From positions 682,001 to 746,000 of the forward strand of contig JAITYX010000083.1 in NCBI GenBank assembly GCA_021018815.1: 64,000 nt of DNA. Reading direction: 5' to 3'. The notes under the pieces are model-generated. The model worked only from the letters and a program-made list of their open reading frames with translations. It had not been told where the DNA came from and did no database searches. This document shows, piece by piece, positions 12,954 through 25,256 of this stretch. A program made the translations under genes and the position numbers. The DNA comes from Talinum fruticosum. Its lineage: Eukaryota > Streptophyta > Magnoliopsida > Caryophyllales > Talinaceae. The first letter of the stretch is position 1. The number at the start of each line of letters is the position of its first letter.

Positions 12954-15898
12954 TTCCAGGAAGCTTGTCAGCATGCATGGATGCTATTGTATTTTGTGTA
13001 CCATCTGCCCCATTGGAGTGGAAGAATTCCCATTGCGAAATCCTATTTATACTCCAGCTGGAAATTAGTAGCGGGGCCTCCTACATTTTCCTCAAAGGCT
13101 GGCATGTTAAGTCAGTGCCGACACAAAATTATCTGCTTATTGCCTTGGCTCAAAACACTCTGATGGCATATTTATAAGTTCTGGTGATTTGCTATGTAAA
13201 TTTTGCACAGGATGTAAGATCTATGTATGATATAGGTCTTGGTTTGAGAAATTCTATTTGATGTCTGCAAATCACATTTGGAGGAAATTTTGTTATTTTT
13301 CTGGGCATATCCTACTTAGGCATGATTCATACTGAATGGTATTGATATTGCTGCTCTTTCTTTGCCAGAAAAAGATTATCATTGTTATGGGAAAAATCTT
13401 CGGGGCAGCTTGCACATGATGTGCATGCATTGTTGACAGGGTAACTGGTTGAATTAGTTGGTGGTTAATGGGTCGGCTTGCTCTCTCAGTCAAGTTGAGC
13501 AAATCCATCTAGTCCTTCAGGTTTGAAAATGTCATCTTCTGAAGTTCCATTGAGGTAAACCTAATATTTGTAATCTGAATCTTGAAGGAAACTGTCTGAA
13601 AAAGTTCTTCCCTGGATGGTTTCTGCTGAGAAAAAGCAAAAGCAGCCCCAGCAAAGCTGAAACCTGCAGCAAAAGCATTGCCTCCGATGATCCCTGCTCC
13701 AATAACAACTCTTGGCACATGAGAACATAATCGATCTCAGGTTGTCTTTCCGGAACAACAGAGTTGGTCTTCTTCAACCCGGCATGCATGTTTCATCGAT
13801 TACACATAATCCAGAAAGTGAGACAGCAAGAAGTAATGCTTATTACCCCCAGTTGATTTTGCAGATTCATGTGAACGAGTAGTTGATGGTTCATATCAGC
13901 ACAAAGGCAAACCTAGTAGTTTTAGGTCATCTTCACAAAAGGAGTTCTTATCCGTAATTTTCATCTTGTTTGTGAGAACTTTTTACGTTGTTTGATGTTT
14001 CAGACTTCATTTGACCAGACATCGGCAATTACTTGATTCATATGCAGACTCAGAACCGCACCCAAAATGATATCTGATGTTGACCTGTGTATAGTAGACA
14101 TGACAAGAATCAAACTGACCTCAAATTTGCCTCAGCCATATTTGTTGCGTTTTCTTGTCAAATCGATCAAGACCCGAGACTTACCAAATAAATATTCCAT
14201 CAACCCTTTTCTGAAATTTGGGTCCCGGTCAAATTCGAGTCAGATAATTTTTAAAATTCAGGTTAAATATTTTGTTCGATGTTTGGTTTTTTCAAGATCG
14301 AACAAATCAAAATCGGATTCGGACAACATAAATAGGAAAAATCTTATATCCTAATTTAAAATTTTGATGAATAATTAGAGACAATACTCGATTTATCTTG
14401 AATCTTACAAATGCGATTATTCAGGTTGGATGAAAATTTGCGAGCGGTAATCCTAATTGAACCCGATCCATCAAACGACACAGTGGTCTCTGACAAAGCA
14501 AAGATATTGTAGTTAATAGAGGTTTTCAACAAACAATTTTTGCCCTATGAGATTTTGATGCGTCACAATTACTTTAGTTACAGTCTGTTCTCCAGAAATG
14601 CACCTTCTTTTCATTGGGACAATTCCATCATCACAAGGAAAGCATTCCATTCATTAGCCAATTGACTTTTCTTCTTATCTGTGTGTTTTCTGCCCATTGA
14701 TAAAATTGTCTAGTTGAAAATGTTGGTGTGTTAGTGCTTAATTATGACTCTAAACCGTCCAAAATTTGTCAAGATTTGTACTTTAGCTCCCTCTTTTTGT
14801 TCTTTTTTATCCAAGGTTTGATGATTATGCAAGAGTGTTTTTCTCAAAACAAAAAGAAAATTAATTATTACATTCTTTTTTATTCATTTTTAATTTGACG
14901 CTTTTCAAAAAAGACATTTTTTCGGAGAAAATTAAATGGATTTGTGGAGAAATAAATGCACCCTATAAAATAAATACTTGCACATGCTTCTTTGACACGA
15001 ACACTTTTCGTTGGATGGTTTAATTTCACATGTAGCGAGGATTTTTTTTTTTATGTTTGCAACCTTTTACATTAAATAAACTTGCTCGGTAAATAAGGAT
15101 ACAACTTCATACATCTTCATTTGAAATCTCAATGAATGAAAAGGAGAATGGTCCCAAACACTTGCGTAAGAAATACATTGACACATCAATTCAATTGACT
15201 ACAGAAGTTCCAATTTAAATATGTAATTGACAATAATTCTAGCACAGTTAGTTTAAAAGCACCCTGTAATAATAAAACATTATAAATCCTCTGACCAAGC
15301 ATATACCCAGCAATATCATTCCCACAGCAGAAAGATTAATAGAATTAGCCTCAACATGTTGTAATGAAGATCACCATGATGTAATCACTCCTGAAATTCA
15401 ATGAGAAAACATTCAAAACATTCAAAACATTCCCATTGGACATTCCTGAAATTAACAGATCAGAAGATATTAACAATAATTCATGAGGATTTGCCGGCTA
15501 TCTTCTCTTAAGAAAAGAGCAAGTTGAGTAAACAAAAATACCAAAAATACAGCGGGTAGGGGGTTTACATGACATTCAGATTAAGACAAGGTAACTAGAT
15601 AATGAATGAATGATATGAAGAACATTATTATACTATATCATCTCCTTCCATGTGTTGAGCACATCAATACTTTTTAAAAACCTCTCTCTCTCTCTCTCTG
15701 CATTATGAGCTGACACTTGCAATATTATTATTGTTTTTCTCATATTCTAACTCAGAACTGAACAACAGGCAGACAACTTACATGGTCAACTGCTGGAGAT
15801 GGTTACCTACCCCACCATCCCATTGCCTTCATTCAAAGTAATCAAAACATCATCATCCTCATAATACCCAAATTCTAGAGAGAGAGAGAGAGAGAGGG
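12954..15898. other. MYH 3' flank and spacer, no gene recognised
   Basis: 12954 to about 13300 is likely 3' UTR. On the minus strand 13509-13789 carries short open frames, one with an Ala/Gly-rich hydrophobic stretch, but no start, splice partner or family match could be found. 14085-14480 is a diverged relic with CGGGTC/TCGGATTC words like the TCGGG-rich repeats elsewhere. 15660-15700 holds a CT microsatellite. Otherwise AT-rich and featureless. Confidence 0.5.
15877..15896 (+). repeat. (AG)n microsatellite in the DOMON/b561 leader
   Basis: About ten AG units end just before the ATG at 15899. GA runs in 5' leaders are common in plants and may bind GAGA-type factors; no function can be shown here. 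Confidence 0.8.
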
Positions 15899-18800
15899 AT
15901 GAAGAAGGTAGATACCATGTTGCTTACCATCTTCCTCTTCCTCCTCTCCTTGAATCCATTCTATCTTGTGCATTCACAGACTACAACAGATTCCTGCAAT
16001 AACAACATCAACTTCAATGACATTATCAACTTTGACACCACTTCTATGTCTTGCCGACCTGTCTGGAATCCCCAAGGATTTATCCTAAGGGTAAGTTCCT
16101 CGTTCTAATGATATCCACCTCACTACAATTCAATTGTAGAGGTAAGGCCTAGCACATCTGATTCTTACCTTGCTAGATTTGCGGGCGGTATTAGTTTGGT
16201 TTGGTTCTAGTATCGTATTGAATCAAGGTCTCATCATAAGTGTTTTATTCCCCCCCGTTTTTGCAGTATGCACAAGCAGGAACAAATCAATGGAGCTTCT
16301 TGCTCTCAGCCCCGAACAGAAACTGGATAGGGATTGGGTTCTCTAAGAACGGGTTGATGGTCGGCTCCAGTGCCATGGTGGGGTGGGTATACCAGAATGG
16401 GACCGGCATGGGAAAGCAATATCTCTTGAAGGAGCAGGACCCTAATCAGGTGATGCCTGATCAGGGTGATCTCTCGCTGGTAGAAAACACGACAACAGTG
16501 TTTACGCAGTCAAACGTCATATACTTGGCCTTCCAACTTAACACAGATCAACCCCTGATCGACGTGCTCTATGCTGTGGGACCCTATGGCCGGCTTCCAG
16601 TTGCTTCTGGTGGTTTCAAGTTGACCCAGCATCGAGATCAAGTAAGCACCACATTGAATTATGCTACAGGTAATGCTCAACTGTATTAATCATTTATGTT
16701 CACACCAAAACATGAATATGATGGTTATCTTTATCTGGTCAAGGATGAAGAACTTTTCTGTCCTCGACAAAAAGAGTTACCCTTCATATTTCACAGAAAA
16801 TGTGCACAAGTACAAATTCAGAATAGAATCTGAATGAAAATGACAGATAGAGACTGAAAATGAAGGAAAGAACTATATGTAGGTCAATATGAGGAGGAGG
16901 AAGATGAAGAAACAGAGAGAGACTAAATAAACCAAGGATTAAACAGAAATTTTCACTTCAATATTACTGAAAATCCAAAGTCTTTAGTGTAGCCTTATCG
17001 CATTAACCGTTCTTTAAAGCAAGCTATTTCTGGTTTTTGCATCTTGCTTTCACTTGTCATAAGAAGCTTGAGGCTACCTTCCAGACCCTTCCTCCCCACC
17101 TCCACCCCCCCAAAAAACCCCTCAAAATTAAAGAAAAGGAAAAGGAAAAGGAAAAGGAGAACAAAAGGAATCTCAGGTAACAAAAATAATTTCTTCACTA
17201 GATGCCAGATTTGCAGAACTCAGTAATTAATCCAACTGCATCGCCAACGCAGGCTTCAAGACAACTACACTTGTCATCTTTTGTTTGTTTACGCCCTTCA
17301 TGAGAGAATCAAAGAATCAACCACTGGCTTATCTTGTCAAGGTCAATATCTATAGCTGAATTTTAAAGTGAATTCCAAGCTAACATGCACCTCAAATAAT
17401 GTAACAATCAACGTAGTTAGGGCATAATTTTTAGGGCCACTTGTTTATGAGGAATTAGTGCAAGAGAATTTACATCTATATCACCAAAAAGTCCTCTCTA
17501 AATTAGCTTTGCTGTAAGCCCTGTCAGTGCATAAACTTTGATAGTTTGTAGATTGATTTCCTTTTCTCTCACAAACCAGAGTTTGGGTCCTAAGAAGCAT
17601 GGACACTCTCCACAACCTCTTGTATCTATATCGAACTCTTATCGGATACCAACACTCTCATACACTCAAACGCGTGTCAAAAATACATGGCACAAAGAAA
17701 TAAGATTTTGTTGTTGGCGGTTGTAGGACACATCCTGTGTGTGATTTGTTATTGTTCTCATCCGAACACAACCCCCTGAAGGCTAGAAACATAAAAGAAA
17801 TTATAAAGACACAGGTAACTAGAGATGACTTTTAATGAAGGCATGTCCATTATATGTGTTGTATCCTTTTCTTTTTATTTTTGAAAAATCACGTGGCAAC
17901 TTATCCAGTATCATGTCGTATAAATTCTATTTAGGAGTTTCTTTTGAGGGCAGCCTCTAGGAAAAAGTACACTGTTTTCTGGGCCATCTGCTGTCAGCTG
18001 TGTACAATTTAAATTTCAGGAGACTCGGATCATTACTGCTTGTTTCACATTATTACTATAGCTGAGAAATCGTATTGTTGTTTATGGAAGGTTGGCCAAA
18101 ATAATGCACAAAGTTCACCAGCTAAATGCACTTCCGGTTAGAGTGAGGATATTTACATGGATTAAGTGCATTGCCAGGAGGGGTAACCCTACCAATGCAC
18201 ACATACTATACCCCTTCAGATAAAGGGCAAACTGTTCAGAGCCATAATTGTCTTAGGATTTCACTAGAAGCTGTTTTGATTCGTGTTACAGGGAACAGTC
18301 AAGCACAGAGCAGTCCATATACTGGACTACGGAGGACCCATGGAGCTCTAAATATGCTAGGTTGGGGAATCTTGATACCTATTGGAGCAATGGTTCCGAG
18401 ATACTTCAAGGAGTGGGATCCAATCTGGTATTACACACATGCTGCAATCCAATTGTTCGGCTGGCTATTTGGACTGATCGGTTTCATCTTAGGATTTGTA
18501 ACACAGGGATTTATCAATGCAAAAGTAGACAACCACAAGAACCTGGGTATTACTATCCTTGTGCTAGGCTGCCTTCAGGTATGATTTGTTCCCTTTACAT
18601 TACATTTAGTTTAGGAAACAGAAAAGGCAGGGGTAATACATGATAATTCAGTGCTGAAAAGATAGCTAACTAGTCCTGTAGTTGATTTCCTCCCTTGACT
18701 CTTCTAGCTTGAATCCGATGAGGCACACTCCACCTTTGGAGGAGAAGGTGGGGTTAGGGCCAACATATCCCCACCCCCAAATGGCCCACTCCTTTCTGCC

Positions 18801-19109
18801 CGAATCCCATGTAGTGAACCCAAGTTCCAAAAACAACAACTCCGTTGTGTAACGTTTAAGGTGATGGGTTTCATGCAGGTGACAGCCCTCTTGCTTAGAC
18901 CTCAGAAAGGATCAAAGTTCCGAAAATACTGGAACTGGTACCACCATAACGCAGGAAGGATCTTGGTTATCTTGGCGATCTCAAATATATTCTATGGTAT
19001 CCACTTGGGTATGGAAGGTCCAAGTTGGTATGGCACCTACGCAGTCATTCTTGCAATTTTGGTTATCGCAGCTGTTGTCTTGGAAATCAGGTTGTGGAGG
19101 CAAAGATGA
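15899..19109 (+). CDS. DOMON and cytochrome b561 domain-containing protein
   Basis: A membrane redox protein of the AIR12/CYBDOM group: an apoplastic heme-binding DOMON domain joined to a b561 core thought to pass electrons from cytosolic ascorbate across the plasma membrane. Exons: 15899-16090, 16267-16669, 18292-18578, 18879-19109; 370 aa, normal for the family. Residues 1-26 are a signal peptide (LLTIFLFLLSLNPFYLVHS). The DOMON domain follows (about 45-190: WSFLLSAPNRNWIGIGFS, VIYLAFQL). From about 215 there are five membrane segments, with candidate heme histidines in RRTHGALN, YYTHAAIQ, VDNHKNLG and YHHNAGR. Intron 2 is 1.6 kb. No frame break. Which of the several plant CYBDOM paralogues it is cannot be decided. 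Confidence 0.92.
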
Positions 19110-20355
19110 TTTTATATGTGGATTGAAATTAGACTAGCGAACAGATATACAGTTTTTTACGATGCAATTGCGAGTAAGAAGTGTATTTGTTCTGCATAGA
19201 TCGAGTGTTGTTTTCCCTACTGCTGCTTCTACGACTTGTACTACTCTACCATATTGATCATTTTCATGGGTCTTACATGAATACTTTTTGTGACGTCTCC
19301 TACGAGAGCTAAGATTACTTCTTGACCTCCACAAACCACATTATGACAGGAACTATGCTGAGTGCTTTTTTGTTGCTGTATAGATCGAATATTGCCAAGC
19401 ATTCCTTTCGTTCATGCTCTTTAAAGTTCTCTATATATTCAAATTATACATGTGTACTTCATCACATAATGAGCTGCTCTCAAATGACAATCCAGTATCG
19501 AGAAGTGCATTCCACAGAATTATGTTCTATATTGCCTACTGGAAACCTGTGTCCTTGTAATTCTTCTCGTCGATTTAAAAAAAAAAACATAAAATGAATG
19601 GACTCTCCTATCTAGATGTATTATACATATACAACAACAATGAAATGTCTGTTTTCATCCCCTGCAAAGAGTTGGAGCCTGCCTAATGGAGAATCCTCCA
19701 CTGAGACGAATAGAATTTAGCTCTACCGTAAACATAAAATCTGAAGTTGGATAAGAAGAGGTCCGTTAGTGTCCCTGATCCCTACGCCCCAATTTGTATC
19801 ATAAGGGGTAACCCGACAAATACCACAACCACGTAGCACTGCTAGATTCTGCTCTCTGCCCTCAACTGAGGAAGCACTGAATTTTTTTAGCAGGAAGCCT
19901 TCGTTCAATGCCGGGAATTCATGTGGTAGATAATGTGACGGGTGAGGAAAATGTCCTGAGTCGAAGAGTAGTAGCTTGAGAAGAGTATCTGAGAGATGCC
20001 TATAGTCACCAAATCTAACTCCCAAGTTCCAACTCTTTTATTCCTCAAGGAAGTTGCATGAATTCACTAAGCCAATTAAAGGCAAAGAGAACCAAAAGTT
20101 TTCCACCATATTCAATATTTAAGCTCAAATTTTATGTAATGTTCAGATCCCAGAACTAATGCCAGGGCTCAAAATCTTTCTTTACAGACTTGTTGAAAGG
20201 TCACTGAATCATGGCTTTTTTCAAAGGATATTCTCGGCAAAAAATTAAAAAAAACACCCTAGCCAACTAACAAAGTAGCATTCTAGATTACATGAACAAC
20301 TAACTAGAAATGTTTTAGTAGAGCTTTAATAATCCTAGTATGGTTAAGCTCATGG
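19110..20355. other. Convergent 3' ends, no separate gene recognised
   Basis: The region lies between the ends of two converging genes and should contain both 3' UTRs. A 100-codon minus-strand frame at 19723-20025 has no recognised family and sits where the RPC9 3' UTR would run, so it is not called as a gene. Confidence 0.5.
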
Positions 20356-22505
20356 TTAGCTTTCCTCCATTTGTTCTTCCCCATTATTCTCATCAGCTGC
20401 ATCTGCAGAATCATTCATGGCAGGTTCCTCTTCCGCGTTTTCTTCTTCTGCGTTCTGTTGGTCCAGTGAGTCTGGGCCCGGTGGCAACACCTGAACAACC
20501 ATCTCAGCCAAGTTTTCGATTTCATTTTCCATACGCTTATCCCATTCCTCTATCATCTGTAAGGAGAAAGTGTATACTTGCTTACTTTATTTGGATAAAC
20601 AATGTCACAGTCAACAACCCCGATGAAGTCTAAATCCAGTTTGAAACGAGGACGAAGGCATCTACATGCACGCAACTTTATCCTTACTATTTTGAACTTC
20701 AGAAGGCAATAGAATAATGAGTTATGTGAACTGTACTAAGAGGCATATCATGCACACAACTTTACCCTTATTATAGTAACTCTCCAATTCTAAGTAGAGG
20801 GGGGATGTTCAGGGAGTCTAATAGCAAATCTAATTCTAAGTAAAGGTGTATGCTAGGTGCTATGAGTAGGGTTTTCTTTAAGTGACTAGGAGCCAAATGA
20901 AAGGTGAAAGCAAGCTTACCCAAACCGTGCAAGACTAATCCTAACCTCGAGAGGCACTCTGTAAGTTTAGTTTGAGACCTTTACCTATCGTCAACACCGA
21001 AATGTCTGTAATATCACACCTCCTTCCAAGTGTATCTACACTCCCCTCCTTGATGTGTCCAAACCATGTAAGTTTTGATTGACACACTTGCCGCACTTTC
21101 CTTTCAATTCACAAAACTACTATAACAAACATCAAGTTTAGGCAACAATGTCATTCCATCAACTAAAACAACATCAACACCTAGTGTGAGTCCCGCCTAC
21201 CGTTGTGGGGCCTGAGATGTTTTAAATGTAGACAACCTTATTCTTGTCCTTATCCTTGCAAACAGAGAATGATTCCAAAATACCCACATGAGTCACATTA
21301 TTCCATCGGCTAAAAAACATAAAATAATATGCTTTCATTTTGCCAGGGGCAGCTAGTGGACTCTCTCTGCAAAACAGTAATGCATTTAGCCTCACCAATT
21401 AATAAAGTTGGAACCCGTCCAAGAAGAATACCCCTTAAGGATATTCAAATAAAGAAATTGAAGAAATGAGTAAATTGTTTACCTTTATTCAACCATCTAT
21501 GTCTTTAAGTGACTAATCTGAAGTAACTTCACTCATTTGTTGGCTCTCATTTCCTTTCAGACTAGTCTTAAATGATGAAACATTAAGAGAAAAAGGGAAG
21601 GGGGGTTGTTGTGCCTTCAAAAGCCACCTGCTAGTGATAACATCAAGACTGGATGATGGGAAGATTAGATCCCACCAAAATGAGGCTTGGAGACATTCAC
21701 AGGTATGGAATGCAAGCAACCCTACTGTTTGAAAGTAAAGAGATTATTTCCCAGCAACCTTGGATATTTCTGATATCAGGAAAGGTAATTCAAGTAAATA
21801 AAAGCCATAGAGATCAATTAAAAAGAAAACTAACATTAAGCTTAAAGACAATGAGTGTAATTTCAAAAATTAATAAAGGTACAAGGGAGAGAGGTAACAG
21901 GCGTAATATTAAACAGTCAGTTAGAAGACAACTCAAAATTAGCATTGAAAATCAGATTGAAGATTACCGGGACAATTTCGACAGCTGAGTTGGGCCTGAT
22001 GTTGATGATGTTGATCACTTCAGCTTTTGCTAGCTGATACTCTTTAGCTTTCTCCACGAATTCAATTATACTTTCTCTAGCCTGGTTACAAGCGGGAGTC
22101 TGAACTAAATAATCATAGACCTGAAGAAAAAATTGATAACAAAAGGACTGAATTTCTTTTCTTTTTACTCTTTTTGAAAACTTAAAATAGCAAGAGCCCA
22201 AACAGCAGTTTAAATTATACTCAGGAAAAGAAAAGGATGTCAATTCACAGCGATAAGGGATTGCTATTAAATAAATAAATAACCTTGAACTCAGATGGTG
22301 TTACAGAAGACATGAGACGAGAAGCATCCTTTGAAGCCCCTCTAGATCGTAAGAAATCAAGTACTTCAAAATTAGTAAGTGGACCAGCATTAGCTTTCTG
22401 GCTGCAATACAATCATCTGAATTTAGTTTATAACATATAAAGGCAAAAAATACAAACCCTGAGCAAAGTCATACACAAAACAGTTCTCAGTGCTTACATT
22501 TTCAT
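20356..22505 (-). CDS. RPC9: DNA-directed RNA polymerase III subunit RPC9 (Rpb4-like)
   Basis: A stalk subunit of RNA polymerase III that pairs with RPC8 and helps initiation at tRNA and 5S genes. Coding exons (minus): 22498-22505, 22284-22401, 21968-22120, 20356-20556; 159 aa. The first coding exon holds only 8 coding bases (Met, Lys and two bases of Ile). The core is ANAGPLTNFEVLDFL, then KVYDYLVQTPACNQAR and AKAEVINIINIRPNSAVEIVP, the Rpb4/RPC9 HRDC-like fold; the tail is acidic and Glu/Asn-rich. All phases agree. Splicing a small leader exon near 23.65-23.88 kb to this ATG exon would explain the position of the CT-rich promoter-like block. Confidence 0.92.
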
Positions 22506-23651
22506 GACAACAAAGAATGTTTTCCTTCCCGTCAAAAGCAGAATTAGCTCAGCTCACTGCATGTGTTAAAACCAGCTAAGTATATCACTAGGTGAACAAA
22601 AATACACAAAGCTCAATATGGTTTTGAACAAAGTGATATCGTCAAGTTAAACAAAAAACAGATGTAAAATAACACCAGCCATACATTTACAGCAAGAAGT
22701 TACGTAACTCAAATGAACAAGAAACTTGATTGGAATCACCAAGCCACAATTTCTATAAAAATGGAAAAGATAACATAGATAGTTAAACATGAAATAAGAC
22801 CAACATGTTTTCTCTCTTTAATCTCTGTTCAATTAACGGATTAATTGCCTTGAATAACACAAATCATCAAGTAATGGATTAATTGATAATTTCTTTACAA
22901 AATAGCAGCACATCCCACATCACATATGAACCATATAATTTGCATAAAACACAATTTCTCGAGCTGCCCGAGCTCACAAATAGCAATCACTTGTCCTCTC
23001 CACCATACACAACTGTGAACAGACTTCAGAAAATTTTAAAAGGTTTTCTCCAAAAGTAAAAACAAAAATTTGCATTCTCTACCAAATCCACGTTCACATG
23101 CGATAAACACTCACAGACTATACATTAATAGCTGAAATTTGACTCAAATACCAGAACAAAAAATTTTTTTTTAAAAAAATGCCTTTTTTCATCAGTTACT
23201 TCGCTTCAAAAGGACAAATTTGATAGGGGAACAGAATTCAACTTGATTACATTATAAAAACAATTAAAAGATTTGAACTTTGTCAATAAGCCAGACATGG
23301 AGAGAGAGAAGTACGAATTGAGGTTAAGAATTAGGGTTTTTGATAAATGTGAGTTGAAATACAGAGACCATGAACGATGAAATCAGAATGAGGGAATTCC
23401 AGATAATGTGGTCAAAAGTAATAGCTAAAACTGAAAATTTTAAAATAAAATTAGCCAAGAACTTCATAATTACTTTTTAAGTTCTACGGGAAATAACCAC
23501 AGCAATAATCATCAGGGGAAAAAAAAAGAAGAAAATCACGTTGTAACAGCTCTTTCATCAACATTTCTTGTTTAAATCAGTTATTAACAAAAAAAAAGTT
23601 CATTAATTTGTTATTACACAACAATCTTAGGAGACTAGAAGATTGCCCTAC

Positions 23652-23880
23652 CTCAACTTGATAAATTCCCTAAGGTACATTCGAATTTGGGGCCCAAATA
23701 ACACCTTTCTCGCTCCTTCGTTCCTCCCCGTGCGGCGGCCTCCTTAATCGTTTTCCGTCAACGCAGGTGGCGGTGGGGGTGTCTCGTCACTCCTCCCCCT
23801 CTCTCTCTCTCTCCTCTCTCTTTCTCTCAGTTCTCGGTCTTCCTCTCACTCCCGCTGCCTCGCAGGACCAGGTTGGGTTT
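23652..23880 (-). other. Probable non-coding first exon and promoter edge of RPC9
   Basis: On the minus strand this block ends in GAG|GTAGGG, a usable donor, and is CT/GA-rich and clearly more GC-rich than its surroundings. It lies 1.1 kb upstream of the RPC9 start codon, with no other gene to own it. A leader intron of about 1.1 kb is inferred; the exact acceptor before 22505 is unknown. Confidence 0.4.
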
Positions 23881-24090
23881 TGGGGCTTTTCCCCTTGATT
23901 CCTATTTTTTCCAAAAAAATCCAGAATATATCAGCCTTATTTATTCAAAAAAACAAAAAAAAAACACCTTTTTTTTCTTTGAAATTGACAGGTAATTAAT
24001 TAATTGAAAAAATAAAATTTATCAAACATGTAGTTTACTTTGAAAAAAATAAACAAATTTCATTTCCTCTTATATATGTCACCTTTAACT

Positions 24091-24346
24091 AACCTTTTTC
24101 ATTTTAAAAATATGTGTTATTTTATATTATTACACTCGACTAATTTACCAATTTTATCACAACTTATAGCCTTTTAAACTAAATTTTGTTTTCTTTGATA
24201 TTTCATCACACCCCAAAAATGATAACCTTTTTTATTTTTAAATATGTGTCATTTTATATTATTACAATGACTAATTTATCAATTTTATCACAACTTAGCC
24301 TTTTAAACTAAATTTTGTTTTCTTTGATATTCATTACACCCTAAAA
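24091..24346. repeat. Tandem duplication, two units of about 125-130 bp
   Basis: The AT-rich block 24091-24217 is repeated at 24224-24346 with a few substitutions and small gaps. Both units run from AACCTTTTT through TTTTATATTATTACA to TTTTGTTTTCTTTGATAT. The right flank carries GAAACGGAAGGAATA, resembling the end of a Stowaway-type MITE, so the repeat may lie inside such an element. Confidence 0.75.
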
Positions 24347-25256
24347 AACAATAATTATTATGAAACGGAAGGAATATCATTATTGCAGTCTTGTTCGATT
24401 CCAAGAATAGCTCATCGGATCACTAAAGACTTTGGAGGAAGAAGGAAAAAATACTTCATATTTACAAACATTTCAATTTTGTTTAAAAAAACTATCATTA
24501 TTATGATAATTCAAATTGCATAACCACTTATAGCAAGATGATGTCGATTATTAGAAAGCTAGAGTCTTTATTTGTTATTTATGTTGGGAATCAACATGGA
24601 GAATGTCGGCCTAGGGACATCCATTAGTCCAAAAATTATTATAATTTCAATTTTACAAATAAATTCTTGAAATTTAATAGAAATATCCAGAATTCGGCGG
24701 GAAACTGTTACACAAAAATCCTAGTAATTAGTATCATGAGTAACACTAGCAGGCAAGAACGCGAATGGCCAACTTCTCACAGGCAGAGTTTAAAGAAAGC
24801 CAAAGCTGCAAATAACAGGCCAATGAAAGATTCCACTGAAACTTCAAAAGAGGGTTTTGCACACTAATAATTAAGTTCAATATCAAGAGGATAAGTACTT
24901 CACAAACAATGTAGATTCTAGTTACTGATTATTGACAATGTTAACCTACATTGACAGGGAGAGAGTTTCAAATTACTCCAACCTGCAGATCGAGTCATGG
25001 ACCCTCAAATGGACTCCAAGAAGTGCAAAATTTAATATTTGCAGAGGGAAAGAGACGTAAAACGTAAATTCTTCTACAGGCAAATTGCAATGATGAACAA
25101 AGCAAGGATCCAAACTTTGTGTTTGATGTGGATAACTCGACCTACATGCATGAAAACACAATGAATTACCTTGTCAGTAACAAGTTTCTAATGTAATGTT
25201 GTTGCTCAAATTGGTGTGGTTTAGAACCATTTAGAGCTATAATGATAGATTGATAG
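24347..25256. other. Spacer downstream of RNS2
   Basis: No exon chain is seen. Part of it must be the RNS2 3' UTR. A minus-strand open frame at 24973-25161 was considered as the RNS2 last exon and dropped, because a much better last exon lies at 25257-25403. Confidence 0.5.

Noticed and set aside
13509..13789. Minus-strand frames with a hydrophobic Ala/Gly stretch
   Set aside because: Two frames are open at once, and neither gives a domain, splice chain or convincing start.
24973..25161. Candidate last exon of RNS2
   Set aside because: Contains no PRDC or SCPKYVSLP motifs; the exon at 25257-25403 has both, with correct acceptor and phase.
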